From the NCBI RefSeq assembly GCF_902728235.1, contig NZ_CACVBO010000001.1:2814001-2878000 (forward strand): a DNA stretch of 64,000 nt, read 5' to 3'. The position numbers and the translations under genes are program-made. The DNA is from Lentimonas sp. CC4. GTDB lineage: Bacteria > Verrucomicrobiota > Verrucomicrobiia > Opitutales > Coraliomargaritaceae. Under the pieces are notes generated by a model. It was not told the origin of the DNA, searched no databases, and worked only from the letters and a program-made list of their open reading frames with translations. Shown here in pieces: positions 9,182 through 17,693 of the stretch (position 1 is the first letter of the stretch; every line of letters begins with the position of its first letter).

Positions 9182-9780
9182 GTGTGTTTGTGTTGTTTGA
9201 CTACTGATAAAGGTGATGACCCTCGCATGCTCTGCGATTAGGAACAAGGGTCTATTTCAGGTTCTTCCTCAAAGGTGGGACAGGTGTGCCATGAAGTATC
9301 GTAGCGGACTCGCGCTATACTCACGCGCATCATGATTTGTGAAAAGTGCATTCATGCTATTTCGCTATCTTGCTGTAGGGGCTTTGCTTGCGAAGACCGC
9401 GCAAAGGCCACACGCATAGGAAGTTGTAAAACTTTAGCTGCCTTCGCGGGTGCCGCCCTTCGACAAGCTCTGGGCCTTGAGCCTGTCGAAACGGCAAGCA
9501 GCACCCCTACGCCAGATTCTTCGATTTCACAAATCACAATACTTGATGCGCGTGAGTATATCTGTCCTCTATCGCTTATCGAGCGACGTAGGAGCGGGGT
9601 GGACCACTACAAGGACTCTCGTTCAAAATAGACGAGACTGGCGTCGCATCGCGATCGCTATCTTATATCAGCAGCGAGCTGGAAAAGTTTGAAGTCGAGA
9701 TGTTCAGATCTAGTTTGCAATGTTTGCCGCTCAGAGTTCTCTCTTTGCTCAGGATGAGTATTAAAAATCAAAAGGCGACG
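9182..9780. other. Intergenic region, 599 bp, dominated by a palindromic element
   Basis: Spacer between the divergent putP-like and aldo/keto reductase genes. Positions 9318-9558 are a nested inverted-repeat element (listed separately). Open frames crossing it have low-complexity translations and are read through the repeat; I regard none as a gene. The flanks must carry the two divergent promoters, which I cannot pinpoint. Confidence 0.6.
9318..9558. repeat. 241-bp nested palindromic (MITE-like) element
   Basis: Outer arms of 15 bp are perfect inverses (TACTCACGCGCATCA at 9318-9332 and TGATGCGCGTGAGTA at 9544-9558). Inside them lie a perfect 12-bp pair (9333-9344 with 9525-9536), a 17-bp pair matching at 14 positions (9375-9391 with 9494-9510) and a central 12-bp stem with one mismatch (9459-9470 with 9479-9490, 8-base loop). 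There is no coding capacity and no obvious flanking target-site duplication. The left inner arm recurs at 44636-44662. Confidence 0.7.
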
Positions 9781-10929
9781 ATGCGCTACCGCCGTTTCGG
9801 TCAAACGAACCAGTGGCTTTCCACAATCACACTTGGTGGTATGCGTTACCATGATGGTTGGTCTGGGCCTCGCGATCAGCCTTCGACGAAGATGATAGAT
9901 CAGTGCGCCGATATCGTCACGCGTGCCTTTGCGCAGGGCATCAATCACATCGAAACTGCACACGGCTACGGTAAGAGTGAGCATTGCCATGGCATCGCGC
10001 TCAACGACGTGCTCAGTTTGAAGCGTGATAGCTACCATCTGATGACAAAGGGTGCGGCGAATACGGCTGAGGAGATGCGTCGCCTCGTTGAGGAGCAGTT
10101 AATCGCTCTGAAGACCGACTTTATTGATCTCTATGGCTGGCACGGTATCAATACGCCTGAGAAATTGGCCATCGCAACGAAATCGGGTGGGCCGGTTGAA
10201 GAGCTTCTTAAAATGAAGGCCGAGGGTATTCTCGGTGATGTGGGGTTTTCAACGCACGGGCCGTTAGACGTGATCATCGATGCAATTGCGACAGGGCTGT
10301 TCAGTTTTGTGAATCTGCATTATTACTATTTCATGCAGCGCAATCGTGGTGCGGTGGACTATGCGGCCGCGAAGGGCTTGGGCGTGTTTATCATTTCTCC
10401 GAACGACAAGGGAGGGAAGCTTTACGAGCCATCTTCAAAATTGTCACAGCTGTGTGCTCCGTTAACTCCAATTCAGTTTAATGCGCGTTGGTGCTTGTCG
10501 AACCCTAATATTCATACCCTTAGTTTCGGATTGAGTGAGCCTGAGCATGTCGAGGAGATGTCTGGGATCTTTCCATTTTCGGTGCCGCTCTCTAGAGACG
10601 ATCAGGCTATCGCACAGCGCATGAATGGCGCGGTGCTCGATGATCCTGAATCTGCATGGGATGGTTACGAACTGTTAGGCGACGCGTCGGGGATCAATAT
10701 ACCAGAGGTGCTCCGCATGCGTCGTATGTGGAAATGCTACGATCAAACCAGTTTTGGTGAGATGCGTTACAATATGTTTGAGGACAAGGGTGATTGGTTT
10801 CCTGGTTGCTTTGCTACGCCGGATGCAGTCGATCAAGTCGACCCAAGCCAAACGATAGCAGAAGTCGATGTGAAGCAGTTCCTCAACGAGACGCACGAGC
10901 GCTTCTACTCGCCAAAGAAAGAGGAGTAG
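9781..10929 (+). CDS. Aldo/keto reductase family oxidoreductase
   Basis: NADPH-dependent reductase of the aldo/keto reductase superfamily, cytosolic. I choose MRYRRFGQTNQWLS (9781), preceded at six bases by AAAGG; an alternative ATG at 9754 adds nine residues. The barrel signatures visible are ITLGGMRYHDGW, the catalytic-tyrosine region NHIETAHGYGKSE (Y in HGYG), MTKGA for the catalytic lysine, DFIDLYGWHGIN, and GVGFSTHGP-like DVGFSTHGP. It belongs to the subgroup that usually carries a C-terminal ferredoxin-like CxxCxxC cluster, but here the C-terminal 90 residues (MRRMWKCYDQTSFGEMRYNMFEDKGDWFPG) lack the cysteines, so no Fe-S cluster is expected. Substrate unknown. It converges on the APC permease gene. 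Confidence 0.85.
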   Translation: MRYRRFGQTNQWLSTITLGGMRYHDGWSGPRDQPSTKMIDQCADIVTRAFAQGINHIETAHGYGKSEHCHGIALNDVLSLKRDSYHLMTKGAANTAEEMRRLVEEQLIALKTDFIDLYGWHGINTPEKLAIATKSGGPVEELLKMKAEGILGDVGFSTHGPLDVIIDAIATGLFSFVNLHYYYFMQRNRGAVDYAAAKGLGVFIISPNDKGGKLYEPSSKLSQLCAPLTPIQFNARWCLSNPNIHTLSFGLSEPEHVEEMSGIFPFSVPLSRDDQAIAQRMNGAVLDDPESAWDGYELLGDASGINIPEVLRMRRMWKCYDQTSFGEMRYNMFEDKGDWFPGCFATPDAVDQVDPSQTIAEVDVKQFLNETHERFYSPKKEE

Positions 10930-11017
10930 CGGGGGAGCGGAACCACTTCGGTTTACTCACCCTAGACGTCGTGCTTCCATTCAATTTTAAGTTGGTATGG
11001 CGATCTGTTTCTAAACG

Positions 11018-12763
11018 CTAAATAATTAAACGGACGCCGCCTAGATGGGCTAAGTTGTAGGGGAATTCACTTTCGGGGGATCCGATAAACATCAGGTTCG
11101 ATGGGATCTGCCATTCCTTCGATAACTCGGCTATCAGTTCAGGGCCGAAGGTGCCTTCCCTTACCACCAATTCAACATCGATTTCGGGGTATGCTTCGTC
11201 CAGGAATTGAACGTCTTGTTTTAATTTCTCTGGAGCGTCACCGCCCTTTGCAGTGATATTGACGATCTTGACCCGATTTGTGTGTTCATTTCGTCGGATG
11301 TAGAGCATCACCCGATTCAGGTTACACAGATTGTCACCACGAGTGAAGAAGATGATCTGTTGTGATTTAATGGAATCGATTTGTTCATTGATGGTTCCCA
11401 TGGCGCGACCCATTGTCGATGAAATGGTGGCCATGACCGCACGAATAACAAACAGCCCCAATTCAAATATGGCGACACGGCCGAGCATGAAGCCGACGAC
11501 AATCAGTGTCGGCACTAGGTATTCGAAAAACACCGCGAGGTAACTCGGATTCAATAGCGCATTACCCACCAGCGCGGAGAGCACGCCGAAGAGGCCTAAT
11601 AGCACCGAAATCCAACTTGCGCGATGAGGCCTGGCAAGTTTTGCGCGCTTAATTTTTAGCAAAATATTGCCGATCGCAAAGAGGGCCATGACCGCGAGGA
11701 ATGAAATCGTATAAACGCCAGCTAAGGCCTTCAACTCACCGCCTGTGCTAAAATAGACGGAGATGCAGAGAATGAAAAATACAATCAAGATGCGGTGGGT
11801 CGTGCCTCGCTTGTTTGTCTTTAGTAAGAACTGGGGTAGGCAACGGTCTAGCGCCATGCGATGAACCAAGCCATTGACGCCGACAAAGCTCGTCAGCACC
11901 GCTCCGCTGAGCACAAGCACCGCATCCACGGATATGACCAACGCGAGCCAATTACCGCTGGCCAATGTGCCGAGGTTAGACAGTAGCGCTTCTTGTTCTT
12001 GGAATATGGTATCCATGGGCAAGAGCGACAGCGCCATCAGAGCAATTAGGGGATTAATAATCGAGACCGCGAGCCACATGTTTCGGAGTGTTTTAGGAAA
12101 CACGCCATCGGCCTGTTCTTCCACGAAATTAGCAGAGCTTTCAAAGCCTGAAATGCCTAACATCGCGGCGCAAAAGCCGAAGAAAATAGCCTGCTTCCAG
12201 CCACCTTCGACCGGAATACTCATATTTAGAAACAGAGTTTCCGTGCCGTTCTGAAAGAGCCAGAAGCAGCAGCAAATGATCAACAGTGAAATGGAGAAGA
12301 GGTGAAAAAGAAAGATCCCGATCGCGACCTTCGAGGATTCGGCGATGCCCCAAATCGTAAGGAACATAAAGAACGCCAGTAAACCGACCGTGGCGATTTG
12401 AATATTAATTGAGCTGAAGATCGTATGCGCGTAATGTGCTGCTTCACTCCCTGAAATGACGGCCGTTGCCATGTAAGAAAGCACGGTCAGGCAAGCAGCG
12501 AACGATGCCTTAAACTTGCTGGTGGTATTGAGCAGCGCGTTGTAGGCTCCACCGTTCAAAGGCAACGCTCCGACGACTTCGGCATAGATCGAACGATAAA
12601 AATAAAGCACGGCCGAAACAATCAGCAAGGCCAACGGTCCCCATCTTCCAGCATAGAAAATTGCCAATGCCGAAACATAGAGGCAGGAGGATGTGATGTC
12701 ATTGCCGCAAATGGCAGTTGATGCCATTTGCCCCAGCTTAGTGTGTTCTGCGGCCTTTTTCAT
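11018..12763 (-). CDS. APC superfamily amino acid permease with soluble C-terminal domain
   Basis: Inner-membrane transporter of the amino acid-polyamine-organocation superfamily. The N-terminal GNDITSSCLYVSALAIFYAG and PLNGGAYNALLNTTSKF motifs match the first helices of the family, and about twelve hydrophobic segments follow through residue 440. After residue about 465 there is a 115-residue soluble tail (IIFFTRGDNLCNLNRVMLYI ... VELVVREGTFGPELIAELS ... MFIGSPESEFPYNLAHLGG) that looks like a small Rossmann/USP-like regulatory domain. It lies 65 bp downstream of the FAD monooxygenase on the same strand and may be cotranscribed with it. The substrate cannot be read. Confidence 0.82.
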   Translation of the reverse strand: MKKAAEHTKLGQMASTAICGNDITSSCLYVSALAIFYAGRWGPLALLIVSAVLYFYRSIYAEVVGALPLNGGAYNALLNTTSKFKASFAACLTVLSYMATAVISGSEAAHYAHTIFSSINIQIATVGLLAFFMFLTIWGIAESSKVAIGIFLFHLFSISLLIICCCFWLFQNGTETLFLNMSIPVEGGWKQAIFFGFCAAMLGISGFESSANFVEEQADGVFPKTLRNMWLAVSIINPLIALMALSLLPMDTIFQEQEALLSNLGTLASGNWLALVISVDAVLVLSGAVLTSFVGVNGLVHRMALDRCLPQFLLKTNKRGTTHRILIVFFILCISVYFSTGGELKALAGVYTISFLAVMALFAIGNILLKIKRAKLARPHRASWISVLLGLFGVLSALVGNALLNPSYLAVFFEYLVPTLIVVGFMLGRVAIFELGLFVIRAVMATISSTMGRAMGTINEQIDSIKSQQIIFFTRGDNLCNLNRVMLYIRRNEHTNRVKIVNITAKGGDAPEKLKQDVQFLDEAYPEIDVELVVREGTFGPELIAELSKEWQIPSNLMFIGSPESEFPYNLAHLGGVRLII

Positions 12764-12828
12764 TTGTGCTGCAATGTATATTTACTCAGTCGCGATGCAA
12801 CTAATTGGTTGTGTATTATTGCTAGGCG

Positions 12829-14307
12829 CTATGCCCTTGACTCGTCTCCTCGAGTCGATCCGCGTGGCATATTGCCCGCTCTTATTGCGACATCGGTGTG
12901 CAAGAAGCGTGCTGCGTCTGCCGAGGCTTTCACTTTGATCGCACTTCTGGCTAGCATCTCGACTTTGAACTCGAGTAGGGCTTTTGTGACCGATCCTTTA
13001 GTCGTGATGTTTGTCTTGTGAATGGAACGAGCCAATGAGAGGGCATCGAGTAATGCTTGGTTCGCTCCTTGCCCTTTGAAGGGACTCATCGGGTGGGCGG
13101 CATCTCCAATGAGTGTCACGTGCGAATTCTCAGGCAACAGGTCACTCGTTAAGAGCTCACGGTCGTAGGCGGGGTAGCCGGAAACCAGAGCCACAGGTGT
13201 CTCTGCGATAATTTGAGGGATCGGGGTGTGCCACGCTGGGCATCTGCGAAGCGCTTCCTCTTTGAGTGCTTGGGCTCCTTGTCGGTTGAGTGATTTGGCC
13301 TCTGTTTCCGGTAAAGGAAAACTGAGCTGCCACATGATGGTGCTTGCCGAATACGGCATCATGTAAATACGTTCGTTGCCATTGGCGGTTTGAAACACTG
13401 TTTCTCCATTCAACAGCGTAGAGTCTTCGATGTTTTCTAAAGGGCAAATCCCCAAAATTACAATGCAATCTAAGTAACGTAGCGGCGTCGCCGCGTCGCC
13501 GATCAATTGCTGTCGAACCGAACCACGAATACCATCTGCGCCGACCACTATGTCTGATTGAACCGTTTTGATCGAGTCATCATTCCCCACCTGGAAACGA
13601 AGGTTCACATGCGCCTCGCACTCTTGGTAATCCAGGAACTTATGATTCCATTGAACCATGTCATGGCCTCCTAGAGCCTTGAGTAGTTGGTTGCGTAGTG
13701 ACTGCCGAGGGACGTGCACATTGCGCCGCCTCGGGGAGGTATTTGAACTAGGTTTTCCCCATTTTCTCAATCCCCACTCTCCAACCACTTCACCGTCTGT
13801 CTTATGCACGACATGTTTGGTGGAGGTGATGCCTTCTTGCAGTTCAGAGATACCAAAGCCCTCAAGTGCTTTGCTGGCTTGTTGCATCGTCAACCCGTAG
13901 CCTTGAGAGCGTTGCTCAAAATGATCATCGCGTTCGTAGATCGAAAAAGGGATGCCGCGGTGTCGACAGGCCACCGCCAGAGCTAGTCCGCCGAGACCAC
14001 CACCAATGATCGCAATGTTGGGGTAGCTCGTATTCGGTAGAGTAACTGCGCTAGATTCTTTTAGGCCTGCGCCCTGGCATTCATCGCAGTCATCAATGTG
14101 ATCCACCAGTGGAGTGGGCTGCTCAGAGGCGGTGCCCCCTGCAGCTGCCAGTAGCGCTCGTTTGTAGCGATTTCGAGCTCGTTTCGTAGGTCGATGACTC
14201 ACTTTCCCTTCTCCATGACAGGCCTGACACACCGTCCAATGGGAGAGGCCTGAGCTATCGGTATCTGATGCGTGGCCGATACTAGGGCACTTCTCGTCGT
14301 TGTTCAT
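12829..14307 (-). CDS. FAD-dependent monooxygenase with N-terminal DnaJ-type zinc motifs
   Basis: Flavoprotein hydroxylase of the PHBH/salicylate hydroxylase type. Residues about 94-492 form the enzyme: the dinucleotide motif IAIIGGGLGGLALAVACRHRG, the middle motif VVGADGIRGSVR, and LIGDAAHPMSPFKGQGANQA that contacts the flavin. Residues 1-90 are unusual: two CxxCxGxG repeats, C27-QA-C30-HGEG and C74-DE-C77-QGAG, separated by a basic stretch, which together could bind one zinc ion as in DnaJ. The start at MNNDEKCPS (14307) follows GAGGGACGAG; a start at 14319 is possible. The aromatic substrate is unknown. It is divergent from apt and heads a possible operon with the APC permease. Confidence 0.85.
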   Translation of the reverse strand: MNNDEKCPSIGHASDTDSSGLSHWTVCQACHGEGKVSHRPTKRARNRYKRALLAAAGGTASEQPTPLVDHIDDCDECQGAGLKESSAVTLPNTSYPNIAIIGGGLGGLALAVACRHRGIPFSIYERDDHFEQRSQGYGLTMQQASKALEGFGISELQEGITSTKHVVHKTDGEVVGEWGLRKWGKPSSNTSPRRRNVHVPRQSLRNQLLKALGGHDMVQWNHKFLDYQECEAHVNLRFQVGNDDSIKTVQSDIVVGADGIRGSVRQQLIGDAATPLRYLDCIVILGICPLENIEDSTLLNGETVFQTANGNERIYMMPYSASTIMWQLSFPLPETEAKSLNRQGAQALKEEALRRCPAWHTPIPQIIAETPVALVSGYPAYDRELLTSDLLPENSHVTLIGDAAHPMSPFKGQGANQALLDALSLARSIHKTNITTKGSVTKALLEFKVEMLARSAIKVKASADAARFLHTDVAIRAGNMPRGSTRGDESRA

Positions 14308-14386
14308 CTCGTCCCTCATAAAGCAAAGGGCAGATGAATAAGCAAGGGGGCAGACCATTTATCTGGATTGCTACTTAATCTCAATT

Positions 14387-14422
14387 CGATGGACTTCGTC
14401 CTTTATCGGACGAAGTCCATCG
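14387..14422. promoter_or_regulatory. Perfect 15-bp stem hairpin before apt
   Basis: CGATGGACTTCGTCC (14387-14401) and its exact inverse (14408-14422) flank the loop TTTATC. It lies 31 bp upstream of the apt ATG, in the divergent spacer with the FAD monooxygenase. No T-run follows on either strand, so it is not a normal terminator. It could be an operator palindrome or a leader hairpin of apt. Confidence 0.55.
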
Positions 14423-14453
14423 CCGTATGCTACATTTTTCTCAGAGATTAATT

Positions 14454-14969
14454 ATGAATATCGAATCCTACATCCGCACGACGCCAGACTTTCCGAAGCC
14501 GGGCATCATCTTTCGCGATTTCACGCCTTTGCTCGCTGACGGCCCTGCTTTTAAAGCTTTGATCGATCAGTTAAAAGAACGTTACGTGGGGAAGCCGATC
14601 GATGTGGTGGTTGGTATCGAAGCGCGAGGATTCGTTTTAGCGTCTGCGTTGGCCTACGCGTTGGGCGCTGGCACGGTGCTTATCCGTAAGGAGGGTAAAC
14701 TACCACATGAAACACATGCACAAGAATATGAGCTAGAGTATGGCTCCAGTGTGCTGGAGATCAGTCGCGACGCCTTTCAGGAGGGGCAACGCATCTTGGT
14801 GGTCGACGATGTGTTGGCGACTGGTGGCACCGTGGGTGCTGCGCTCAAACTAATCCAAGGCCACTTTTCAGTCGCAATCGAAGCGCTCGTTTTCTTGATG
14901 GAACTAGATGATCTAAAGGGGCGTGAAAAATTGTCGGATTTACCGATTCATTCCGTTTTCCACTACTAG
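14454..14969 (+). CDS. apt: Adenine phosphoribosyltransferase
   Basis: Converts adenine and PRPP to AMP in the cytosol, salvaging free adenine. The start at MNIESYIRTTPDFPKPGIIFRDFTPLL (14454) reproduces the conserved N-terminus; a frame opening at 14427 reads through the leader. The PRPP-binding loop is ILVVDDVLATGGTVGAA (residues about 117-133) and GIEARGFVLASALAYALG forms the base-side loop. Its 171 residues are the normal length. The other nucleobase salvage genes lie just beyond on the opposite strand, and a 15-bp hairpin sits in its leader. Confidence 0.96.
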   Translation: MNIESYIRTTPDFPKPGIIFRDFTPLLADGPAFKALIDQLKERYVGKPIDVVVGIEARGFVLASALAYALGAGTVLIRKEGKLPHETHAQEYELEYGSSVLEISRDAFQEGQRILVVDDVLATGGTVGAALKLIQGHFSVAIEALVFLMELDDLKGREKLSDLPIHSVFHY

Positions 14970-15004
14970 GAATCGGCAAGGTGGATAATTTTTTGATCTG
15001 ATTG

Positions 15005-15077
15005 GTAGCGTGCAGTTTTAGCGAGCGTTCAGTGCATCGTGCAGATACGATGGACGTTTGCTAAAGTTGCACGCTAC
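15005..15077. terminator. Long imperfect hairpin between apt and hpt
   Basis: A 24-base arm (15005-15028) pairs with 15054-15077 at 20 of 24 positions, with an inner perfect 6-bp stem CATCGT/ACGATG. It lies between convergent apt and hpt, the right place for a bidirectional terminator, but there is no long T-run; a palindromic repeat element is equally possible. Confidence 0.45.
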
Positions 15078-15125
15078 GAATTTTGGCAAGTGACAAGGCT
15101 CTTGTCCGTGCAGAACGCGCAAGTC

Positions 15126-15668
15126 CTACTCAACGGGACCTTCGTAGATGCCGATGTAAGGCACGTTGCGGAACTTCTGAGCGTAATCGAGCCCATAGCC
15201 GCAGACAAATTCGTCTGGGATATCAATGCCGCAGAAATCGATAGGGACTTCGACTTTTCGGCGAGAAGGTTTATTGAGCAGTGTGCAAATACGTAGCGAA
15301 GCAGGGGTGCGACCTTCGAGCATACGGATCACTTTACTAAAAGTGTTCCCAGTATCGATGATGTCTTCCACCAGCAGCACGTCGCGATCGGTAATGGACT
15401 CGTCGAGATCCATCACCACTTTTACATCACCTGAGCTGATGGTGTCGTCACCATAGCTGGAGATCGTCATGAAGTCGGTGACCATCGGGCATTTGATTTC
15501 GCGCACTAGGTCGGCCATAAATATAAACGACCCACGCAAGAGACCCACGACGATCAGTTCCTTGTCGGAGTCTTTATAGCATTCAGTGATCTCGCTACCA
15601 AGCTTTGCTACGATTTCGGCAATTTCTTCTTTTGAAATTAGTGTTTTTTGAAGTCCTTGTTCGCCCAT
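15126..15668 (-). CDS. hpt: Hypoxanthine phosphoribosyltransferase
   Basis: Converts hypoxanthine (and commonly guanine) with PRPP to IMP/GMP. The PRPP loop VLLVEDIIDTGNTFSKV, the LIVVGLLRGSFIFMADLVR loop and the base-binding KPSRRKVEVPIDFCGIDIPDEFVCGYGLDYAQKFRNVPYIG block are complete. I start at MGEQGLQKTLIS (15668); a longer open frame to 15746 overlaps the end of the upstream permease gene and is not conserved. It follows the AzgA-type purine permease by 23 bp, so uptake of purine bases and their conversion to nucleotides are probably coexpressed. Confidence 0.95.
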   Translation of the reverse strand: MGEQGLQKTLISKEEIAEIVAKLGSEITECYKDSDKELIVVGLLRGSFIFMADLVREIKCPMVTDFMTISSYGDDTISSGDVKVVMDLDESITDRDVLLVEDIIDTGNTFSKVIRMLEGRTPASLRICTLLNKPSRRKVEVPIDFCGIDIPDEFVCGYGLDYAQKFRNVPYIGIYEGPVE

Positions 15669-15691
15669 ATTCTTTGTCTGTTGAAGGTGTG

Positions 15692-16975
15692 TTAGTTGGC
15701 AACTGTGACGGCCAGATTGATTGCAGATAGTAGGCCGACAACCCACATCACAGGGGAGACTCTTTTCAAGTCACCACAGCAGACGGCAATGATCACATAG
15801 GATAGGAATCCTACGGTCAGACCCGTTGCGATGCTGAACGTCAGTGGCATGAGGATCATTGTCAGGAACGCAGGCACTGCGTTTTTGAAGTCGATGAAAT
15901 CAATCTGCTTGATATTCCGAAACATGAAGACACCGACGATGATCAGCGCTGGGGCAGTGGCAAAGGCAGGCACTGCTCCGATGAGAGGTGCGCAAAACAG
16001 GCCTACGAGAAAGAGGCAACCCGTAACGACGGATGCGAGTCCGGTGCGTGCGCCATCAGCGATCCCAGCCGCCGATTCGATGTAGGTTGTCGTCGTGCTG
16101 GTGCCCATTAGCGAGCCAGCAATCGTGGCCACAGCATCTGCTTCAAGCACCTTGTCGATATGCTTGATCGTGCCATCTTTTTCGACATGCCCGGCTTCAT
16201 ACGAGCAGGCGACGATCGTGCCGATCGAGTCAAACAAGTCCACGAACATGAACGAGAAGATCGCACCGGCCAGACCCCATTTTAGGGCACCGAGAATATC
16301 GAGCTGAAAGGCCAGTGGTGCGAGACTTGGCGGAGCTGAGAAAACACCGTCGAGATGCACCTCGCCCAATAAAATGCCTGCGATAGTCGCCGCAAAGATG
16401 CCAATCAATATTGAGCCTTTTACCTTTTTAACTTCTAGAATGGTGATCAGCACTAGGGCGCCAAGTCCAATCAGAACGGGGCAGGTGAGTTGACCGATCG
16501 AAACGAGCGTTGCGGGGTTATCGACGACTAAGCCGAGGTTCTTTAAGCCGATGAAAGTAATAAACAGACCGATACCTGCTGCAGTCGCAATACGTAGAGA
16601 TAATGGAATGGCCGACACCACTTTTTCTCGAATCCCCGCGAGCGTCAGTATCAAGAAGGCGACGCCGGACACGAATACCACGCCCAATGCCGTTTGCCAA
16701 GTGAGGCCTTGGCCGAGCACCAGTGTATAAGTAAAGAAGGCATTGAGCCCCATTCCCGGAGCCATGGCAAAGGGCACTTTAGCCCAGAAGGCAACTAACA
16801 GCGTGCTAACACAGGCCGCGAGGCAGGTGGCTGTAATCAGAGCCGGTTTATCCATGCCTGCCTGACTGAGGATCATCGGATTGACGAAGATGATGTAGGC
16901 CATCGTCAGGAAGGTCGTGAAGCCGCCAATGACTTCTGTTCGAACCGTAGTGTTATTTTCTTGGAGCTTAAACAT
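15692..16975 (-). CDS. NCS2/AzgA-type purine base permease
   Basis: Inner-membrane proton symporter for adenine, guanine or hypoxanthine, of the AzgA branch of the NCS2 family. The start TEVIGGFTTFLTMAYIIFVNP, the PFAMAPGMGLNAFFTY motif, FMFVDLFDSIGTIVA and the STTTTYIESAAGIADGARTG block around residue 290 are diagnostic. About thirteen membrane segments fit the 427-residue length. Downstream comes hpt at 23 bp and upstream upp at 67 bp, all on the minus strand. No purine-riboswitch-like structure is recognisable in the short spacer before it. Confidence 0.93.
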   Translation of the reverse strand: MFKLQENNTTVRTEVIGGFTTFLTMAYIIFVNPMILSQAGMDKPALITATCLAACVSTLLVAFWAKVPFAMAPGMGLNAFFTYTLVLGQGLTWQTALGVVFVSGVAFLILTLAGIREKVVSAIPLSLRIATAAGIGLFITFIGLKNLGLVVDNPATLVSIGQLTCPVLIGLGALVLITILEVKKVKGSILIGIFAATIAGILLGEVHLDGVFSAPPSLAPLAFQLDILGALKWGLAGAIFSFMFVDLFDSIGTIVACSYEAGHVEKDGTIKHIDKVLEADAVATIAGSLMGTSTTTTYIESAAGIADGARTGLASVVTGCLFLVGLFCAPLIGAVPAFATAPALIIVGVFMFRNIKQIDFIDFKNAVPAFLTMILMPLTFSIATGLTVGFLSYVIIAVCCGDLKRVSPVMWVVGLLSAINLAVTVAN

Positions 16976-17042
16976 ATCTTTTTTTAGGGATTATCCTCTT
17001 ACTTTTTTAATACTTAGTATGTTGCATTCATCAATAGTCATT

Positions 17043-17678
17043 TCAGGTGCCAAACAAGCGGTCGCCTGCATCGCCGAGTCCTGGTAAAATGTAGGCGTCA
17101 TCGTTGAGCTTATCATCAAGGGCCGCCGCAAAGATTTCGATGTCTGGGTGCGCGTGTTGGAATGCTTCGACGCCCTCGGGGGCTGCCACGAGGCACATGA
17201 ACTTGATGTTTTTCGCGCCGTTTTTCTTCAGTAAATCGGCAGAGGCGATTGCGGAGCCACCAGTGGCTAGCATCGGATCGACCATCATAAACATGCGCTC
17301 TTCTGCATCCGCCATTGGCTTGAAATAATAGGTCACCGGCTTGTGCGTCTCATGGTCGCGATATAAGCCGAGGTGGCAAATCGCGCAGTTTGGAATCAGG
17401 TTGAGCACGCCATCTACCATGCCCAAGCCCGCGCGCAGTAATGGCACGAGCACGACCTTGTGACTGTCGATCACATGGCCCACGGTCGTCTCTAGTGGAG
17501 TATCTACCTGCACTGTGTGCACTGGCAGGTTTTTTGTGATTTCATACGCGAGCAGTGTGCCGACTTCGTCTACCAGTTCCTTGAATACTTTTTTTGGTGT
17601 CGTTTTGTCGCGAATGTAGGTCAGCTTGTGCTGAATCAACGGGTGATTCGAAATCGTTAATGTTGGAAACCTCTTCAT
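17043..17678 (-). CDS. upp: Uracil phosphoribosyltransferase
   Basis: Makes UMP from uracil and PRPP. The PRPP-binding [22 protein letters not shown] motif, [18 protein letters not shown], and the C-terminal uracil-binding [15 protein letters not shown] that ends the protein are all intact; 211 residues is the normal length. It follows the uracil permease by 15 bp, the common uraA-upp arrangement, and precedes the purine permease and hpt on the same strand. Confidence 0.96.
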   Translation of the reverse strand: MKRFPTLTISNHPLIQHKLTYIRDKTTPKKVFKELVDEVGTLLAYEITKNLPVHTVQVDTPLETTVGHVIDSHKVVLVPLLRAGLGMVDGVLNLIPNCAICHLGLYRDHETHKPVTYYFKPMADAEERMFMMVDPMLATGGSAIASADLLKKNGAKNIKFMCLVAAPEGVEAFQHAHPDIEIFAAALDDKLNDDAYILPGLGDAGDRLFGT

Positions 17679-17693
17679 AGTCGTGTCCTCGTA

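Noticed and set aside
9332-9631. Open frame of 99 codons in the putP / aldo-keto reductase spacer
   Set aside because: Lies across the nested palindromic element; no ribosome binding site and no similarity.
16976-17042. Purine riboswitch before the AzgA-type permease
   Set aside because: The 67-bp spacer is too short and has no aptamer-like paired loops.
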